DNA of 64,000 bases from Cytophagaceae bacterium (GCA_021151805.1 JAGKWN010000007.1:1-64000); one strand, 5' to 3'. Counted from the first letter of the stretch, positions 51,493 through 61,691 are shown. Notes: a model not told the origin generated them from the letters alone. Translations and numbers: made by a program.

Positions 51493-52914
51493 TTAAAAAT
51501 AATATTGATAAATCGCACGTGAACCATTGCTGGCAACGCCTTCAATGATGATCTGTCCACGAATGCTTTCCAGTATGGCTGCAACCTCTGCAGGTTCGTT
51601 CATAGGTGTTCTGTTGATGGATGTAATGATGAAGCCTTCCGGCAGTCCCAAACGGCTGATAAGGCCGTTTCTGACATTCACGATGCGTACACCATTGCTT
51701 AGGCCCATTTTGTCTTTTTCAACTTTAGGTATGGTGCTGAAATCGGCCCCGAGTGTTTGTGAAGAATATAGTTCGTGTTTTACAATATCTGTTTTGCCTT
51801 CTTCATTTGTGAGTGTTACAAAACATTCCTTAACTGCATTGTTTCTTTTGTAAGTGATTTTGACTTTTTCTCCCGGTGATCTGTAAGCTATGTATTCATC
51901 AAAGTCACTTCTTGAATTGATTGCTTTGTCATCAAGTTTTAACAATACATCATTTTTTACCAGGCCAGCTTTGTCTGCAGCGCCGTCTTTTTGCAGATAG
52001 GTGATGTATGTGCCATCAAGAGAGGAAAGGTTTAATTGTTTGGCTATGGCTGAATTCAATTCATTCACTTCTGCTCCCATGAAAGCTTTTTGAACAACAC
52101 CATATTTGATCAGATCAGCAACAACTTTTTTAACAATATCAATCGGAACAGAAAATCCATAGCCGGTATAGCTACCTGTCTTTGATAAAATGGCTGTGTT
52201 AATACCGATCAGTTCGCCGGATGTATTTACCAACGCTCCTCCTGAATTGCCAGGGTTAATCGCAGCATCTGTTTGGATAAAAGACTCAATCGGGAAACTG
52301 CTGTTTACGATATTAATATTTCTTCCTTTAGCTGAAACGATGCCCGCTGTTACCGTAGAAGTTAGGTTAAACGGGTTGCCTACAGCAAGTACCCATTCGC
52401 CAATCTTTACCTGTGAAGAATTACCAAGTTTTATAGCGGGTAAATTGTCGGCATCAATTTTCAAAACAGCAATATCTGAAGATGGATCCGTGCCGATAAT
52501 TTTTGCCGTATAGGTAGTTTTGTTATGTACTACTTCGATTTTTTCTGCGCGCTGGATAACATGGTTGTTGGTGACAATATAGCCGTCGGCAGAGAAGATA
52601 ACACCTGAGCCGGAACCGGCAACAAAGTTATTGCCGCCGCCATTGAAATACCAGTCAAACCAATCGTTGGAATTCTGATTGGCGGAAACCGTTGTAATAT
52701 AAACAACACTGGGTGTACTTATCGCTGAGGCAGCTGTAAAGTCAGTAGAGGCAATATTTGCCGATTGCGCATGATTGGTGAAATATGCAGGACTATTCAG
52801 TTCTGCAGTGTTTGCAGGAACAACAGAAGCTGACGGAGAAAAATGCTGTTGCATATACGATCCTGTTGCGCCAGCTAATATGCCTATGAATGATACAAGA
52901 AGTATGTTTTTCAT
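51493..52914 (-). CDS. HtrA/DegP-type periplasmic serine protease
   Basis: A 473-residue exported protease and chaperone. The N-terminal hydrophobic segment is a signal or anchor. The trypsin-like domain (about 60-260) has the triad His118 (VTNNHVI), Asp147 (SSDIAVLKI) and Ser224 (NPGNSGGAL). Two PDZ domains follow (about 275-370 and 400-470). It degrades or refolds damaged envelope proteins. A lipocalin-like gene 30 bp downstream may be co-transcribed. Confidence 0.95.
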   Translation of the reverse strand: MKNILLVSFIGILAGATGSYMQQHFSPSASVVPANTAELNSPAYFTNHAQSANIASTDFTAASAISTPSVVYITTVSANQNSNDWFDWYFNGGGNNFVAGSGSGVIFSADGYIVTNNHVIQRAEKIEVVHNKTTYTAKIIGTDPSSDIAVLKIDADNLPAIKLGNSSQVKIGEWVLAVGNPFNLTSTVTAGIVSAKGRNINIVNSSFPIESFIQTDAAINPGNSGGALVNTSGELIGINTAILSKTGSYTGYGFSVPIDIVKKVVADLIKYGVVQKAFMGAEVNELNSAIAKQLNLSSLDGTYITYLQKDGAADKAGLVKNDVLLKLDDKAINSRSDFDEYIAYRSPGEKVKITYKRNNAVKECFVTLTNEEGKTDIVKHELYSSQTLGADFSTIPKVEKDKMGLSNGVRIVNVRNGLISRLGLPEGFIITSINRTPMNEPAEVAAILESIRGQIIIEGVASNGSRAIYQYYF

Positions 52915-53060
52915 AAATTATTAAGATAGGTTATTTAGTTTCGTATTTGTAACGATAAATTTAAATGCTTATTTAAAATGTTGCAATTTTTGATTCTGTA
53001 TTCTATAAAATTGAGGTATATGAAATTGAAATCACACAGAAACAATTGAAGCACGCATTT

Positions 53061-53777
53061 TTATGAGAATAAGTTGTACCGCACAATGCAGTATAATGCC
53101 CGGAAAGCGTCTTTCATGCCAATTTTTTTACCTTCTTCGTACGTTCTGCCGTAATAAGAAATACCTACTTCATAGATACGAATGTTGGGGATTTGGGAAA
53201 TCCGTGCGGTTACCTCAGGTTCAAAACCAAAACGTTTTTCTTTCAGTATTATCTTTTTGATTATATCACTTTTAAAGACTTTGTAGCATGTTTCCATATC
53301 AGTTAAATTCAGATTAGTGAACATGTTACTGGCAAAAGTCAGCATTTTATTTCCGATGGTATGCCAGAAAAATAAAATGCGGTGGGGTTTGCCGCCGATG
53401 AATCGCGAACCATATACCACATCCGCAAAGCCTTCAGTAATCGGTTGCAGCAGTATGTTATACTCTCTTGGATCATATTCTAAGTCGGCATCCTGAATGA
53501 TAATAATATCACCTTTGGCTTTTTCAATTCCTGTGTGCAAGGCAGCACCTTTACCCTGATTCACCGCATGGTTATATAAAACAATATTGTGGCCCGGATG
53601 TTCAGTAATGTATTTTTCAATCGTATCTTTTGTATTGTCCCTGGAGCAATCATTCACCAGAATAATTTCTTTCTGTAAGCCGTTTAGCAGCTGCACTTCC
53701 AATACTTTATTCAGAATTAAATGGATGGTACGTTCTTCGTTGTAAGCGGGAATAACAATGGAAAGGGTCTGGGTCAT
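53061..53777 (-). CDS. Family 2 glycosyltransferase (DPM1-like)
   Basis: A 238-residue inverting glycosyltransferase of the GT-A fold, close to polyprenyl-phosphate mannose or glucose synthases. [18 protein letters not shown] (about 5-22) is the nucleotide-binding start, [12 protein letters not shown] (about 93-104) holds the metal-binding Asp motif, and [11 protein letters not shown] and [13 protein letters not shown] are also typical. It makes a lipid-linked sugar donor; no membrane domain is present. TAAATTTG about 30 bp upstream is a possible -7 box. Confidence 0.9.
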   Translation of the reverse strand: MTQTLSIVIPAYNEERTIHLILNKVLEVQLLNGLQKEIILVNDCSRDNTKDTIEKYITEHPGHNIVLYNHAVNQGKGAALHTGIEKAKGDIIIIQDADLEYDPREYNILLQPITEGFADVVYGSRFIGGKPHRILFFWHTIGNKMLTFASNMFTNLNLTDMETCYKVFKSDIIKKIILKEKRFGFEPEVTARISQIPNIRIYEVGISYYGRTYEEGKKIGMKDAFRALYCIVRYNLFS

Positions 53778-53896
53778 ACTGGGTTTAGGATAGTTTTCAA
53801 ATTTATCGTTTTTATCGGAATTTAAACTCTTTTAGGGGCAATGTTTAAATAAACATTGGATGTAATTCTTATATATTTTTTATCTTGCTAAAGAAT

Positions 53897-55396
53897 ATGG
53901 GTATACGGTCAACATTAAGCAAACCGCTGGCGTCTTGGGTGGTAAAAAAGCAAGAGAAATGGACAAGGAATCCAGTTAAAACTCAGCAACAAGTTTTTTT
54001 AGAATTAATAAAAAAAGCCGGGGTGACGAAATTTGGGAAAGACCATAATTTCAGTTCCATAAAAAACTTTAAGGATTTTGCGGCTCAGGTTCCAGTAAGG
54101 GAATACGAAGGATTTAAAGATTACATAGAACTTGTAAAACAAGGAACGGAAAATATACTCTGGCCAGGCTTGCCACTATATTTTGCAAAAACGTCCGGTA
54201 CTACATCAGGCGTTAAATACATTCCCATCACCAAAGATTCCATTCCTTATCACATAAATGGCGCAAAAGATGCCTTGTTGAATTATGTACATGCAACAGG
54301 TAAATCTTCTTTCCTGGATAAGAAATTAATTTTCTTATCTGGCAGCCCGGTGATGGAGAAGAAGCATGGTATTTTTGTTGGTCGTTTATCGGGTATTGTT
54401 AATCATCATGTGCCATCGTATTTGCGAGGCAATCAACTGCCAAGCTTTGAAACCAATTGCATAGATGACTGGGAAAAAAAACTTGACCGTATAGTAGATG
54501 AAACCATCGATCAGGAAATGTCACTCATCAGTGGCATTCCGCCGTGGGTTCAAATGTATTTTGATAATATTCAACAACGCACAGGTAAAAAAATAAAAGA
54601 TGTGTTTCCTTCATTTTCATTATTGGTGTATGGAGGTGTTAATTTTTCTCCGTACAAGAAAAAGTTAATGGAAAGCATCGGTAAAGAAATTGATACGATA
54701 GAAACGTATCCGGCATCAGAAGGCTTTATTGCATTCCAGGACCAACCTAATCAGTCAGGGCTGCTGCTATTATTGAACAGCGGAATATTTTATGAATTTA
54801 TTCCTGCGGAGGAATATGGTTCTGCAAATCCAACAAGGCTTACAATCGGCGAAGTTAAAACGGATGTCAACTATGCACTGGTCATGTCTACCAATGCAGG
54901 TTTGTTTGGTTATTCGATCGGTGATACTGTAAAATTTGTTTCTACAAATCCTTACCGTATAGTTGTAACAGGAAGGGTGAAACATTTTATTTCAGCTTTT
55001 GGCGAGCACGTCATTGGCGAAGAAGTAGAGCAGGCGATGAAAAATACCTTGCTGAAACATCCCGAAGTTTCTATAACAGAATTCACTGTTGCTCCTCAGG
55101 TAACACCAGCTGCAGGCTTACCTTATCATGAATGGCTTATTGAATTTATTTCACTGCCGGTTGATATGGAACAATTCGCAAATGATCTGGATCAGGAAAT
55201 GGTCCGGAAGAATATTTATTACAAAGATTTAATTGTTGGCAATATCTTGCGTCCGTTAGTGGTTACACGTATTACGAGCGGAGGCTTCATCAACGGTATG
55301 AAAAAAATGGGTAAGTTAGGCGGGCAGAATAAAGCACCACGCTTATCCAATGATCGTGTATTTGCTGACACAATCCTGAATGAATTTCCCTCATGA
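53897..55396 (+). CDS. GH3-family adenylate-forming enzyme
   Basis: A protein of 499 residues of the GH3 family, whose plant members link amino acids to auxin or jasmonate through an adenylate. The ATG at 53897 was preferred to a TTG at 53885. FAKTSGTTSGVKYIPIT (about 94-110) is the phosphate-binding loop, YPASEGFIAFQD (about 272-283) the acyl-adenylate region, and TGRVKHFISAFGEHVIGEEVEQAM (about 355-378) the hinge. The bacterial substrate is unknown. The gene overlaps dxr by 4 bp, so it is translationally coupled to isoprenoid synthesis. Confidence 0.92.
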   Translation: MGIRSTLSKPLASWVVKKQEKWTRNPVKTQQQVFLELIKKAGVTKFGKDHNFSSIKNFKDFAAQVPVREYEGFKDYIELVKQGTENILWPGLPLYFAKTSGTTSGVKYIPITKDSIPYHINGAKDALLNYVHATGKSSFLDKKLIFLSGSPVMEKKHGIFVGRLSGIVNHHVPSYLRGNQLPSFETNCIDDWEKKLDRIVDETIDQEMSLISGIPPWVQMYFDNIQQRTGKKIKDVFPSFSLLVYGGVNFSPYKKKLMESIGKEIDTIETYPASEGFIAFQDQPNQSGLLLLLNSGIFYEFIPAEEYGSANPTRLTIGEVKTDVNYALVMSTNAGLFGYSIGDTVKFVSTNPYRIVVTGRVKHFISAFGEHVIGEEVEQAMKNTLLKHPEVSITEFTVAPQVTPAAGLPYHEWLIEFISLPVDMEQFANDLDQEMVRKNIYYKDLIVGNILRPLVVTRITSGGFINGMKKMGKLGGQNKAPRLSNDRVFADTILNEFPS

Positions 55397-56568
55397 AAGA
55401 CCCGAATAAAAAATACATAGCCATATTAGGTTCTACCGGTTCCATCGGAACGCAGGCGCTGGAAGTAATACGGGCAAATACAGGCAGATTTGTGGTTGAG
55501 GTTTTAACCGCAGAAAATAATGCATCCTTACTGATTGAACAAGCCGTTGAGTTCAGACCGAATGTTGTTGTAATCGGAAATGAACTTTTATATCCGCAGG
55601 TAAAGAGCGCCTTAGAACCACTTTACATAAAAGTATATTGTGGCGCAAAAGCACTTGCTTCTGTCGTTGAAATGGAAGACATCGATATTGTGCTTACTGC
55701 TCTTGTGGGCTATGCAGGTCTTATCCCAACAATCAATGCCATTAAAGCCGGTAAGCACATTGCACTTGCCAATAAAGAAACGCTGGTTGTGGCAGGAGAT
55801 ATTGTTACAAGTCTGGCACGCAAACACAACGTGGCAATTTTACCGGTTGATTCAGAGCATTCGGCTATTTTTCAATGTCTGCCTGGAGAAACAATGAATC
55901 CCATCGAAAAGATTATTCTTACCGCATCCGGTGGGCCTTTCCGGGGCAAAAGCCGGGCTGAGCTGGAACATGTTACCAAGCAGCAGGCACTAAAGCATCC
56001 GAACTGGAGCATGGGCAGCAAAATCACCATTGATTCAGCATCACTCATGAATAAAGGCCTGGAAGTGATTGAAGCAAAATGGTTGTTTGGTCTGAAAGCG
56101 GAACAGATAGAAGTTATTGTACATCCGCAATCAATTATTCATTCCATGGTGCAATTTGAAGATGGTTCCATAAAAGCCCAGATGGGTCTACCGGATATGA
56201 AATTGCCTATACAATATGCATTTGGTTTTCCGGAACGCTTAAAAGCATCTTATCCCAGATTTGATTTTGCCAAATACCCGTCGTTAACATTTGAAGAGCC
56301 GGATATGAAAACATTCCATAATCTGGCGCTGGCATATGAAGCTTTACGGAAAGGAGGTAATATGCCTTGCATATTAAATGCTGCGAATGAGATCGCTGTG
56401 GAGAAATTCTTAAATGACCAGATTGCCTTTTTGGAAATGCCCGAAATGATTGCTGAATGTATGGCAAAAGTACCGTATATTGCTATACCGAGTTTAGAAG
56501 ATTATATTGAAACAGATACCATAACCAGAAAAAAAGCACAAGCCTTTTCTCAGCCTAAAATCAAATAA
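55393..56568 (+). CDS. dxr: 1-deoxy-D-xylulose 5-phosphate reductoisomerase
   Basis: A 391-residue enzyme of the MEP isoprenoid pathway that converts DXP to MEP with NADPH. AILGSTGSIGTQALEVI (about 10-26) binds NADPH. ALANKETLVVAGD and PVDSEHSAIFQ (about 150-160) are active-site motifs, and the metal-binding loop and the C-terminal helical domain are present. The 4-bp overlap with the GH3 gene and the 19-bp gap to rseP suggest an operon. Confidence 0.97.
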   Translation: MKDPNKKYIAILGSTGSIGTQALEVIRANTGRFVVEVLTAENNASLLIEQAVEFRPNVVVIGNELLYPQVKSALEPLYIKVYCGAKALASVVEMEDIDIVLTALVGYAGLIPTINAIKAGKHIALANKETLVVAGDIVTSLARKHNVAILPVDSEHSAIFQCLPGETMNPIEKIILTASGGPFRGKSRAELEHVTKQQALKHPNWSMGSKITIDSASLMNKGLEVIEAKWLFGLKAEQIEVIVHPQSIIHSMVQFEDGSIKAQMGLPDMKLPIQYAFGFPERLKASYPRFDFAKYPSLTFEEPDMKTFHNLALAYEALRKGGNMPCILNAANEIAVEKFLNDQIAFLEMPEMIAECMAKVPYIAIPSLEDYIETDTITRKKAQAFSQPKIK

Positions 56569-56587
56569 ATAATAAAAGTAATACCGG

Positions 56588-57895
56588 ATGGAAATTATAG
56601 TAATGATAACCCAATTGATCTTGGGGTTGTCAATTTTAGTTGGAGTACATGAATTAGGGCATATGCTGACGGCCAAATATTTTGGCATGCGGGTTGAAAA
56701 ATTCTCGATTGGTTTTCCCCCGAAAATTGTAGGCTTTAAAAAAGGCGAAACCGAATACTCTATCGGAGCAATTCCATTAGGCGGATTTGTAAAAATCTCG
56801 GGTATGGTTGATGAATCCATGGATACGGAAACATTAAAAGCTCCTCCACAACCATGGGAATTCAGAAGCAAGCCGGCGTGGCAACGCTTGATTGTAATGC
56901 TTGGAGGCATCTTAGTTAATGTCCTGATTGCATTCATCATAAATATTGCCTTGTGTTTCATTGTCGGTGAAGAATATATCAGCATTGACGAGGTTAATAA
57001 ACATGGCATTGTAGCCCGGCCAATCGCCAAGGAAATTGGTATTGAAACGGGCGATCACATTGTTGCTGTAAATGGAAAAAAGATTCACGATATCGCAGAA
57101 CTTTCAGAAGCATTTCTAAATCAGAATGGCTCGATTACCATTTCAAGAAATGGCGTTGAAAAGAATATTATAATACCTGCAAACCTGCTTGATAAATTAG
57201 TTGAGAAGAATGCTGAGGGGTTCATTGAGCCTATTATGGCGTATAAGGTGCTTGAAGTTGCTGAAGGTTCGAATGCGGAGAAAGGTGGCCTGGAAGATGG
57301 CGATTCTATTATGCAGATCAATGGTATAAATGTACCTTTTTATCATTTGTTTAAAGATCAGCTAAATGCAAACAAAAACAAAAAAGTGGAAGTGCTGGTG
57401 CATCGTGCTGCAGGTGATAAAAAATTAACCATACAGGTTGACTCAGCAGGAGTACTTGGTTTCAGGCCGGATCTTCTTATTGAACCCTCTGTCAGAAAAT
57501 TTACTTTCCTTGAATCCATACCTCGAGGTATTACTAATTCTATAAAAGTAGTTACAGATCAGATAAAAGCTTTTACTAAAATTTTTAAAGGCGAACTAAA
57601 AGCTTCTAACTCTGTAGGCAGCTTCTTCTCTATTGGCAAGGCTTATGGCCCGATTTGGGAGTGGGATCATTTCTGGAGTTTAACAGCAACTTTATCCATG
57701 GTATTGGCGTTTATGAATCTGCTTCCGATTCCTGCGCTGGATGGTGGACATGTCATGTTCTTATTCTATGAAATAGTATCCGGTAAAAAACCATCAGATT
57801 CATTTCTGGAAAATGCACAAAAAATTGGTATGGCAATTTTGCTGGCATTGATGTTATTCGCAATATCTAATGATGTAATCAGAAACTTCTTTTAA
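56588..57895 (+). CDS. rseP: RIP metalloprotease RseP (site-2 protease, M50)
   Basis: A 435-residue membrane protease that cuts anti-sigma factors and remnant signal peptides in the membrane. The zinc motif HELGH (21-25) is in the first helix, and the LDG motif is in NLLPIPALDGGHVMFLFYE (about 375-393) near the C-terminus. PDZ domains lie between (about 130-210 and 210-300). It follows dxr by 19 bp, an order found in many bacteria. Confidence 0.95.
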   Translation: MEIIVMITQLILGLSILVGVHELGHMLTAKYFGMRVEKFSIGFPPKIVGFKKGETEYSIGAIPLGGFVKISGMVDESMDTETLKAPPQPWEFRSKPAWQRLIVMLGGILVNVLIAFIINIALCFIVGEEYISIDEVNKHGIVARPIAKEIGIETGDHIVAVNGKKIHDIAELSEAFLNQNGSITISRNGVEKNIIIPANLLDKLVEKNAEGFIEPIMAYKVLEVAEGSNAEKGGLEDGDSIMQINGINVPFYHLFKDQLNANKNKKVEVLVHRAAGDKKLTIQVDSAGVLGFRPDLLIEPSVRKFTFLESIPRGITNSIKVVTDQIKAFTKIFKGELKASNSVGSFFSIGKAYGPIWEWDHFWSLTATLSMVLAFMNLLPIPALDGGHVMFLFYEIVSGKKPSDSFLENAQKIGMAILLALMLFAISNDVIRNFF

Positions 57896-57909
57896 TTAAC
57901 CGTTAAACT

Positions 57910-59349
57910 ATGATGATCAAAAAAAGCATTCTTCCAATTGTTTTGTTATTTGTTGCCATCGTTACGAGGGCTGGTGTACAGGATTCAATTGGTGTTACTA
58001 AAATAAATAACAAGCTTCATCTGCAGTATATGGTTTCGCCGGGGGAGACCATATATGGTATTTCAACAAAATACGGAGTGCCGCTTTCAGACTTATTTGA
58101 TATCAACCCTGAACTTGAAAATGGATTGAAAGTAGGGCAGGTCGTTAATATTCCGTACAATCCGTCTGCAATGGCAAAGCCTGCTAAACCGGCTAATCCA
58201 AATGCGCAGGTTTACAAAGTGCAGCCAGGTGACACGTATTATGGTATTGCAAAAAAATACAATACCAGCGTTGAACAATTGCTGAAGATGAATAACATGG
58301 ATCTGAAAGCCGGTCAGGAAATTGTTGTTGGCTATACAAATGCAGAAACAGCAACAACAAAAAATACGACAACGACTTCAGGCACTACTACAAACACAAC
58401 GGGGATTACCGGCACGGCAGCGAATACTACGGGTAACACAACTGCAAACAATACAACGACAACTACGAAGCCTGCAAACACTACAACGACAACAACAACT
58501 GCACCGGTAGCAACAGCTAAGATTGATACTTCTACTACACAACCGAATCAACCGGTGTTATCAAATGTTTCTAACTATGCACCGCCGTTCAATGATTTAG
58601 GTACTCCTTATACATACGATCCCGATCGTAAACAAATCCTGGTTGTTCCTTTTGATCCGTATTTATATTTCTCGGATGCAGATGATGAAATTGCGGCTAA
58701 ATCAAATATGCAGCGCACCAAAGTGCGTGAAGTATTCAGAAAAAGATTGAATACGCTTCTGATTGCTCCAGGCTATGAAACAATACATTTGCTTGGCGGT
58801 CACAACAGTGATTCATTAACCGACCTGAATAAAATTTATTCTTCCGTGAATTATAATTACCAGGTTGCATTAAACAATCCGAATTCGATTGAGGCTACAC
58901 AAACGCAAACCAATTCAACAAACCCGACTAATAAAAAAGGGAACTGGGTGAAAAATACCGTTGGTGCCGTTACGGGAAATTCGACAGATCCTACAACTCA
59001 ATATTCAACACCAACTGATAATGGTAAATATTTTGGCGTGAATGTTCGTAATCCTGACTTCTTTAAGTACTTCGATGAAAAATATAGCATCGACTATTAT
59101 ATCTTCATCAATCAGTTTGAAGTAAAAACAAATTATCAGAACTGTCTGGATCGTGCAGCTTTAAACTATGAGCGTACATTTACTGTGCATTATTCAATAT
59201 TTGATGCTACAGGCAAGCAGATCGCCGGTGATAAATTCAAAGTACATTACAACTCCAACAATTGTTATGTATATCAGATCGTAAGTGATAACGTACCGAA
59301 GATGGCGCAAAAGATCCTGAATCAATTGCCTCCACCAAATGCGAAATAA
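57910..59349 (+). CDS. LysM protein with a Thr/Asn-rich linker
   Basis: A 479-residue exported protein. Signal peptide about 1-21. Two LysM domains (about 37-80 and 96-140: YMVSPGETIYGISTKYGV and YKVQPGDTYYGIAKKYNT) bind peptidoglycan. A Thr/Asn/Gly-rich linker (about 147-205) is a low-complexity repeat. The C-terminal half (about 220-479) is a beta-alpha domain (PFDPYLYFSDADDEIAA...VHYNSNNCYVYQIVS) that I do not recognise. It follows rseP by 14 bp and is followed by a strong hairpin. A periplasmic stress or cell-wall role is an inference. Confidence 0.85.
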   Translation: MMIKKSILPIVLLFVAIVTRAGVQDSIGVTKINNKLHLQYMVSPGETIYGISTKYGVPLSDLFDINPELENGLKVGQVVNIPYNPSAMAKPAKPANPNAQVYKVQPGDTYYGIAKKYNTSVEQLLKMNNMDLKAGQEIVVGYTNAETATTKNTTTTSGTTTNTTGITGTAANTTGNTTANNTTTTTKPANTTTTTTTAPVATAKIDTSTTQPNQPVLSNVSNYAPPFNDLGTPYTYDPDRKQILVVPFDPYLYFSDADDEIAAKSNMQRTKVREVFRKRLNTLLIAPGYETIHLLGGHNSDSLTDLNKIYSSVNYNYQVALNNPNSIEATQTQTNSTNPTNKKGNWVKNTVGAVTGNSTDPTTQYSTPTDNGKYFGVNVRNPDFFKYFDEKYSIDYYIFINQFEVKTNYQNCLDRAALNYERTFTVHYSIFDATGKQIAGDKFKVHYNSNNCYVYQIVSDNVPKMAQKILNQLPPPNAK

Positions 59350-59369
59350 ATTAAGCTAATCCTGGTAAA

Positions 59370-59431
59370 CCAGCTAAATAAAAAATCCCCTCATCCCGAT
59401 AGCTCGGGGAGGGGATTTTTTATTTAGCTGG
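59370..59431. terminator. Bidirectional terminator with CCCGATAGC core
   Basis: Long near-perfect arms, with AATCCCCTC/GAGGGGATT, an inner CCCGA/TCGGG stem, a 2-base bulge and a TAGC loop, lie between the convergent LysM and PorE-like genes. A and T runs flank it. Confidence 0.9.
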
Positions 59432-59441
59432 AGATGAAGTT

Positions 59442-61589
59442 TTATTCTCCGCTTGTATCTTCTTCGATGAATTCTTCTTCCTGTTGAGGCTCTTTAGCAG
59501 GTGCTGCTGTACGGATCAATTCAAACTCTACGCGTCGGTTGATTTTTCTATCAGCTTCCGATGTTTCCTGTGGTATGATCGGCTTCTGACTACCATAACC
59601 AATGGCTTCAATTCTTTCAGCAGCAATATCACCCTTTTCCATCAGATAGGCTTTGATGGCATCTGCACGAGCCTGAGAAAGCTTTAAGTTTGCTGCCTGG
59701 TCACCACTACCATCTGTATGTCCTGAGATAACCAGTTTAATGTTGGGATGATCAACCAGGAAGTCAACAACCTTGTCAAGGTCACCATACATTTCAGGGA
59801 GTATTTGCGAACTGTTGTTTTCAAATTCCAGGGAAGTGAATTTCCACTTATTATATTTGATTGAGTTGGTTTGGATGTTGATGGTTGTATCGCCGTCCAG
59901 TTTAAAGGTATGTTCAATACGGAAGAAATCATCACCCTGGATTACCAGCAAATAATCATTGTCATTATTCAGGTCGAATTCAAACGTTCCGTCTTCACGC
60001 ATAAACTTAGGCGCCACTTCAATACCATTTGTTAAGTCAATGATTGAAACAATACCAGTGAATGGCTCATTGGTTAATGAATCTGTTAATGAACCTTTCA
60101 GTTTGGTATATGCCAGCGGCTGTGCCTCCATAGGTAATGGAAAGCTGAAAAGGTCTAAGTTTGCCAGATTATCGATCTCCGATTTTGAATAAAACAAATC
60201 ACGTGATTTTGAATCTATCGTGAAGTAATATTCATCGCCTTCGCCGTTTACCAAGGGACCAATGTTACGCGGTTCCTGCCATTTATACTCAAGCATTCTT
60301 GATTTATAAATATCATAGGTGTGATAAGTAAAATCGACCGAATCTCTTTTTCCAAAGTTTAACAAATGACCGTTTGAACTGAAATAAAATACGTGGTGCA
60401 GCGGGTGATAAAAAGGACTCACTTCATTGCCACGCGTATTAATAATCGGTCCCATATTCTGCGCATGCGCCCAGCCACCTTTAGGTAGTTTGTATGTATA
60501 CCAGATATCAGACAAACCAAAACCACCTATACGGTCAGATGCGAAATACAACGTGTCTTCCGTATGAGACAATGTCGGGTGCGAATCCCATGAAATACTG
60601 TTTACCTGAATACCAAGATTTTCTGCAACAGTCCATTTTCCATCTTCATCCAGATGTGAAACATAGATATCACAAGAACCCATACAATCTCTGCAATCAT
60701 AAAGGAAATCAGGAACGATACAACGTGCAAAATAAAGCGTGCGACCATCTTTGCTGATGGTTGCAGAACCTTCATTGCAATGTGAGTTGATTACGTTAGA
60801 GAATGGCAGGGCTTCATCCCAGAATCCATCATAGTTCATAGAGAAATAAAGATCTTCATTTTCTCTATATGCTAGTTTTGTAGGTGTAAGAACTTTTTTA
60901 CGCTTGGTAAAGATCAAAATATTACCACTTACATTCATGGTTGGTCCGTAATCCGGATAACGAAGATCATTCACCAATTCACCCATGTTCAGGAAAACAC
61001 TTTTGGGTGGTATAAGTGTATCAACTGCTTTTCTGTATTCTACCAATTGGTAATAATATTCCAGCGGCACATATTTTTCTACGCTTGAAGCAGTAATGGT
61101 ATCATAATATTTCTTAACTTCTTCAATGTTTTTACCGCGAAGATTTTTCAATGCGGTTCTATACATGAAAAGTGCGCGGTCGCCGAAGCCAAATAGCTGA
61201 TACAGGCGGCCAAGCTTCCACAACATATCTGTGTTGCGGCTGAAGTTCTGGATACCGAAAGAGTTTACATAACGTTCAAGAACAGGTAAGAGGCTTTTAT
61301 AATCTTTTGCTTCTTCCAGTTTTTTAATTTTCAGATATTCTGCTTCGTCGTAGTAAAATGGTATTTTATTGATATTCTTAAATTCAAACTGATACTCTGA
61401 CCGCATGACAGAAATACTGTCTAATTGGCCTGCTGCAGCAATCGTTTGAAAAGTAGTTTTCTTTTTACCTTTTTGGGGATAGGCTTCATGATAAAAGAGC
61501 ACAAACGTCAGTATAAGTGACATACAAACACCAACTTTTTTCAGCTCGTTTATTTTCAAAACTCTTTTATTAAAAATAGATAATGGCAT
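59442..61589 (-). CDS. PorE-like TPR/PD40/OmpA protein (possible T9SS component)
   Basis: A 715-residue envelope protein. Order: signal segment (about 20-40), helical TPR-like region (about 80-180), PD40/WD40-like beta repeats (about 215-480: ATISKDGRTLYFARC, DTLYFASDRIGGFGLSDIW, VFYFSSNGHLL), a small CarboxypepD-like beta domain (about 510-590) and an OmpA C-terminal domain (about 600-690) with the murein-binding motif SGHTDGSGDQAANLKLSQARA. This order matches PorE of Porphyromonas gingivalis, a T9SS lipoprotein that binds peptidoglycan. It has no clear lipobox. Bacteroidota often carry several paralogues, so a direct T9SS role is not proved. Confidence 0.85.
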   Translation of the reverse strand: MPLSIFNKRVLKINELKKVGVCMSLILTFVLFYHEAYPQKGKKKTTFQTIAAAGQLDSISVMRSEYQFEFKNINKIPFYYDEAEYLKIKKLEEAKDYKSLLPVLERYVNSFGIQNFSRNTDMLWKLGRLYQLFGFGDRALFMYRTALKNLRGKNIEEVKKYYDTITASSVEKYVPLEYYYQLVEYRKAVDTLIPPKSVFLNMGELVNDLRYPDYGPTMNVSGNILIFTKRKKVLTPTKLAYRENEDLYFSMNYDGFWDEALPFSNVINSHCNEGSATISKDGRTLYFARCIVPDFLYDCRDCMGSCDIYVSHLDEDGKWTVAENLGIQVNSISWDSHPTLSHTEDTLYFASDRIGGFGLSDIWYTYKLPKGGWAHAQNMGPIINTRGNEVSPFYHPLHHVFYFSSNGHLLNFGKRDSVDFTYHTYDIYKSRMLEYKWQEPRNIGPLVNGEGDEYYFTIDSKSRDLFYSKSEIDNLANLDLFSFPLPMEAQPLAYTKLKGSLTDSLTNEPFTGIVSIIDLTNGIEVAPKFMREDGTFEFDLNNDNDYLLVIQGDDFFRIEHTFKLDGDTTINIQTNSIKYNKWKFTSLEFENNSSQILPEMYGDLDKVVDFLVDHPNIKLVISGHTDGSGDQAANLKLSQARADAIKAYLMEKGDIAAERIEAIGYGSQKPIIPQETSEADRKINRRVEFELIRTAAPAKEPQQEEEFIEEDTSGE

Positions 61590-61608
61590 GCGAATTGTAA
61601 AACTTATA

Positions 61609-61641
61609 TAAATATAGTTCTAATTAGATTAAATACGCAAA
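61609..61641 (-). promoter_or_regulatory. Promoter of the PorE-like gene
   Basis: On the minus strand, TTTG (61638-61641), 21 bp, TATATTTA (61609-61616) matches the Bacteroidota consensus closely. The leader to the ATG at 61589 would be about 13 bases. Confidence 0.75.
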
Positions 61642-61654
61642 TAATCCTAAAAAA

Positions 61655-61669
61655 ATGCCATATTGGCAT
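61655..61669. promoter_or_regulatory. Short inverted repeat upstream of lon
   Basis: ATGCCA and TGGCAT are inverted around TAT at 61655-61669, about 22 bp before the lon start. It may be an operator, but a chance match is possible. Confidence 0.3.
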
Positions 61670-61691
61670 AAGATAAGGTAACGCTGAAGAT

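Noticed and set aside
58340..58540. The repetitive ACA-rich stretch as a separate repeat element or gene
   Set aside because: It is the in-frame codon repeat of the Thr/Asn-rich linker of the LysM protein.
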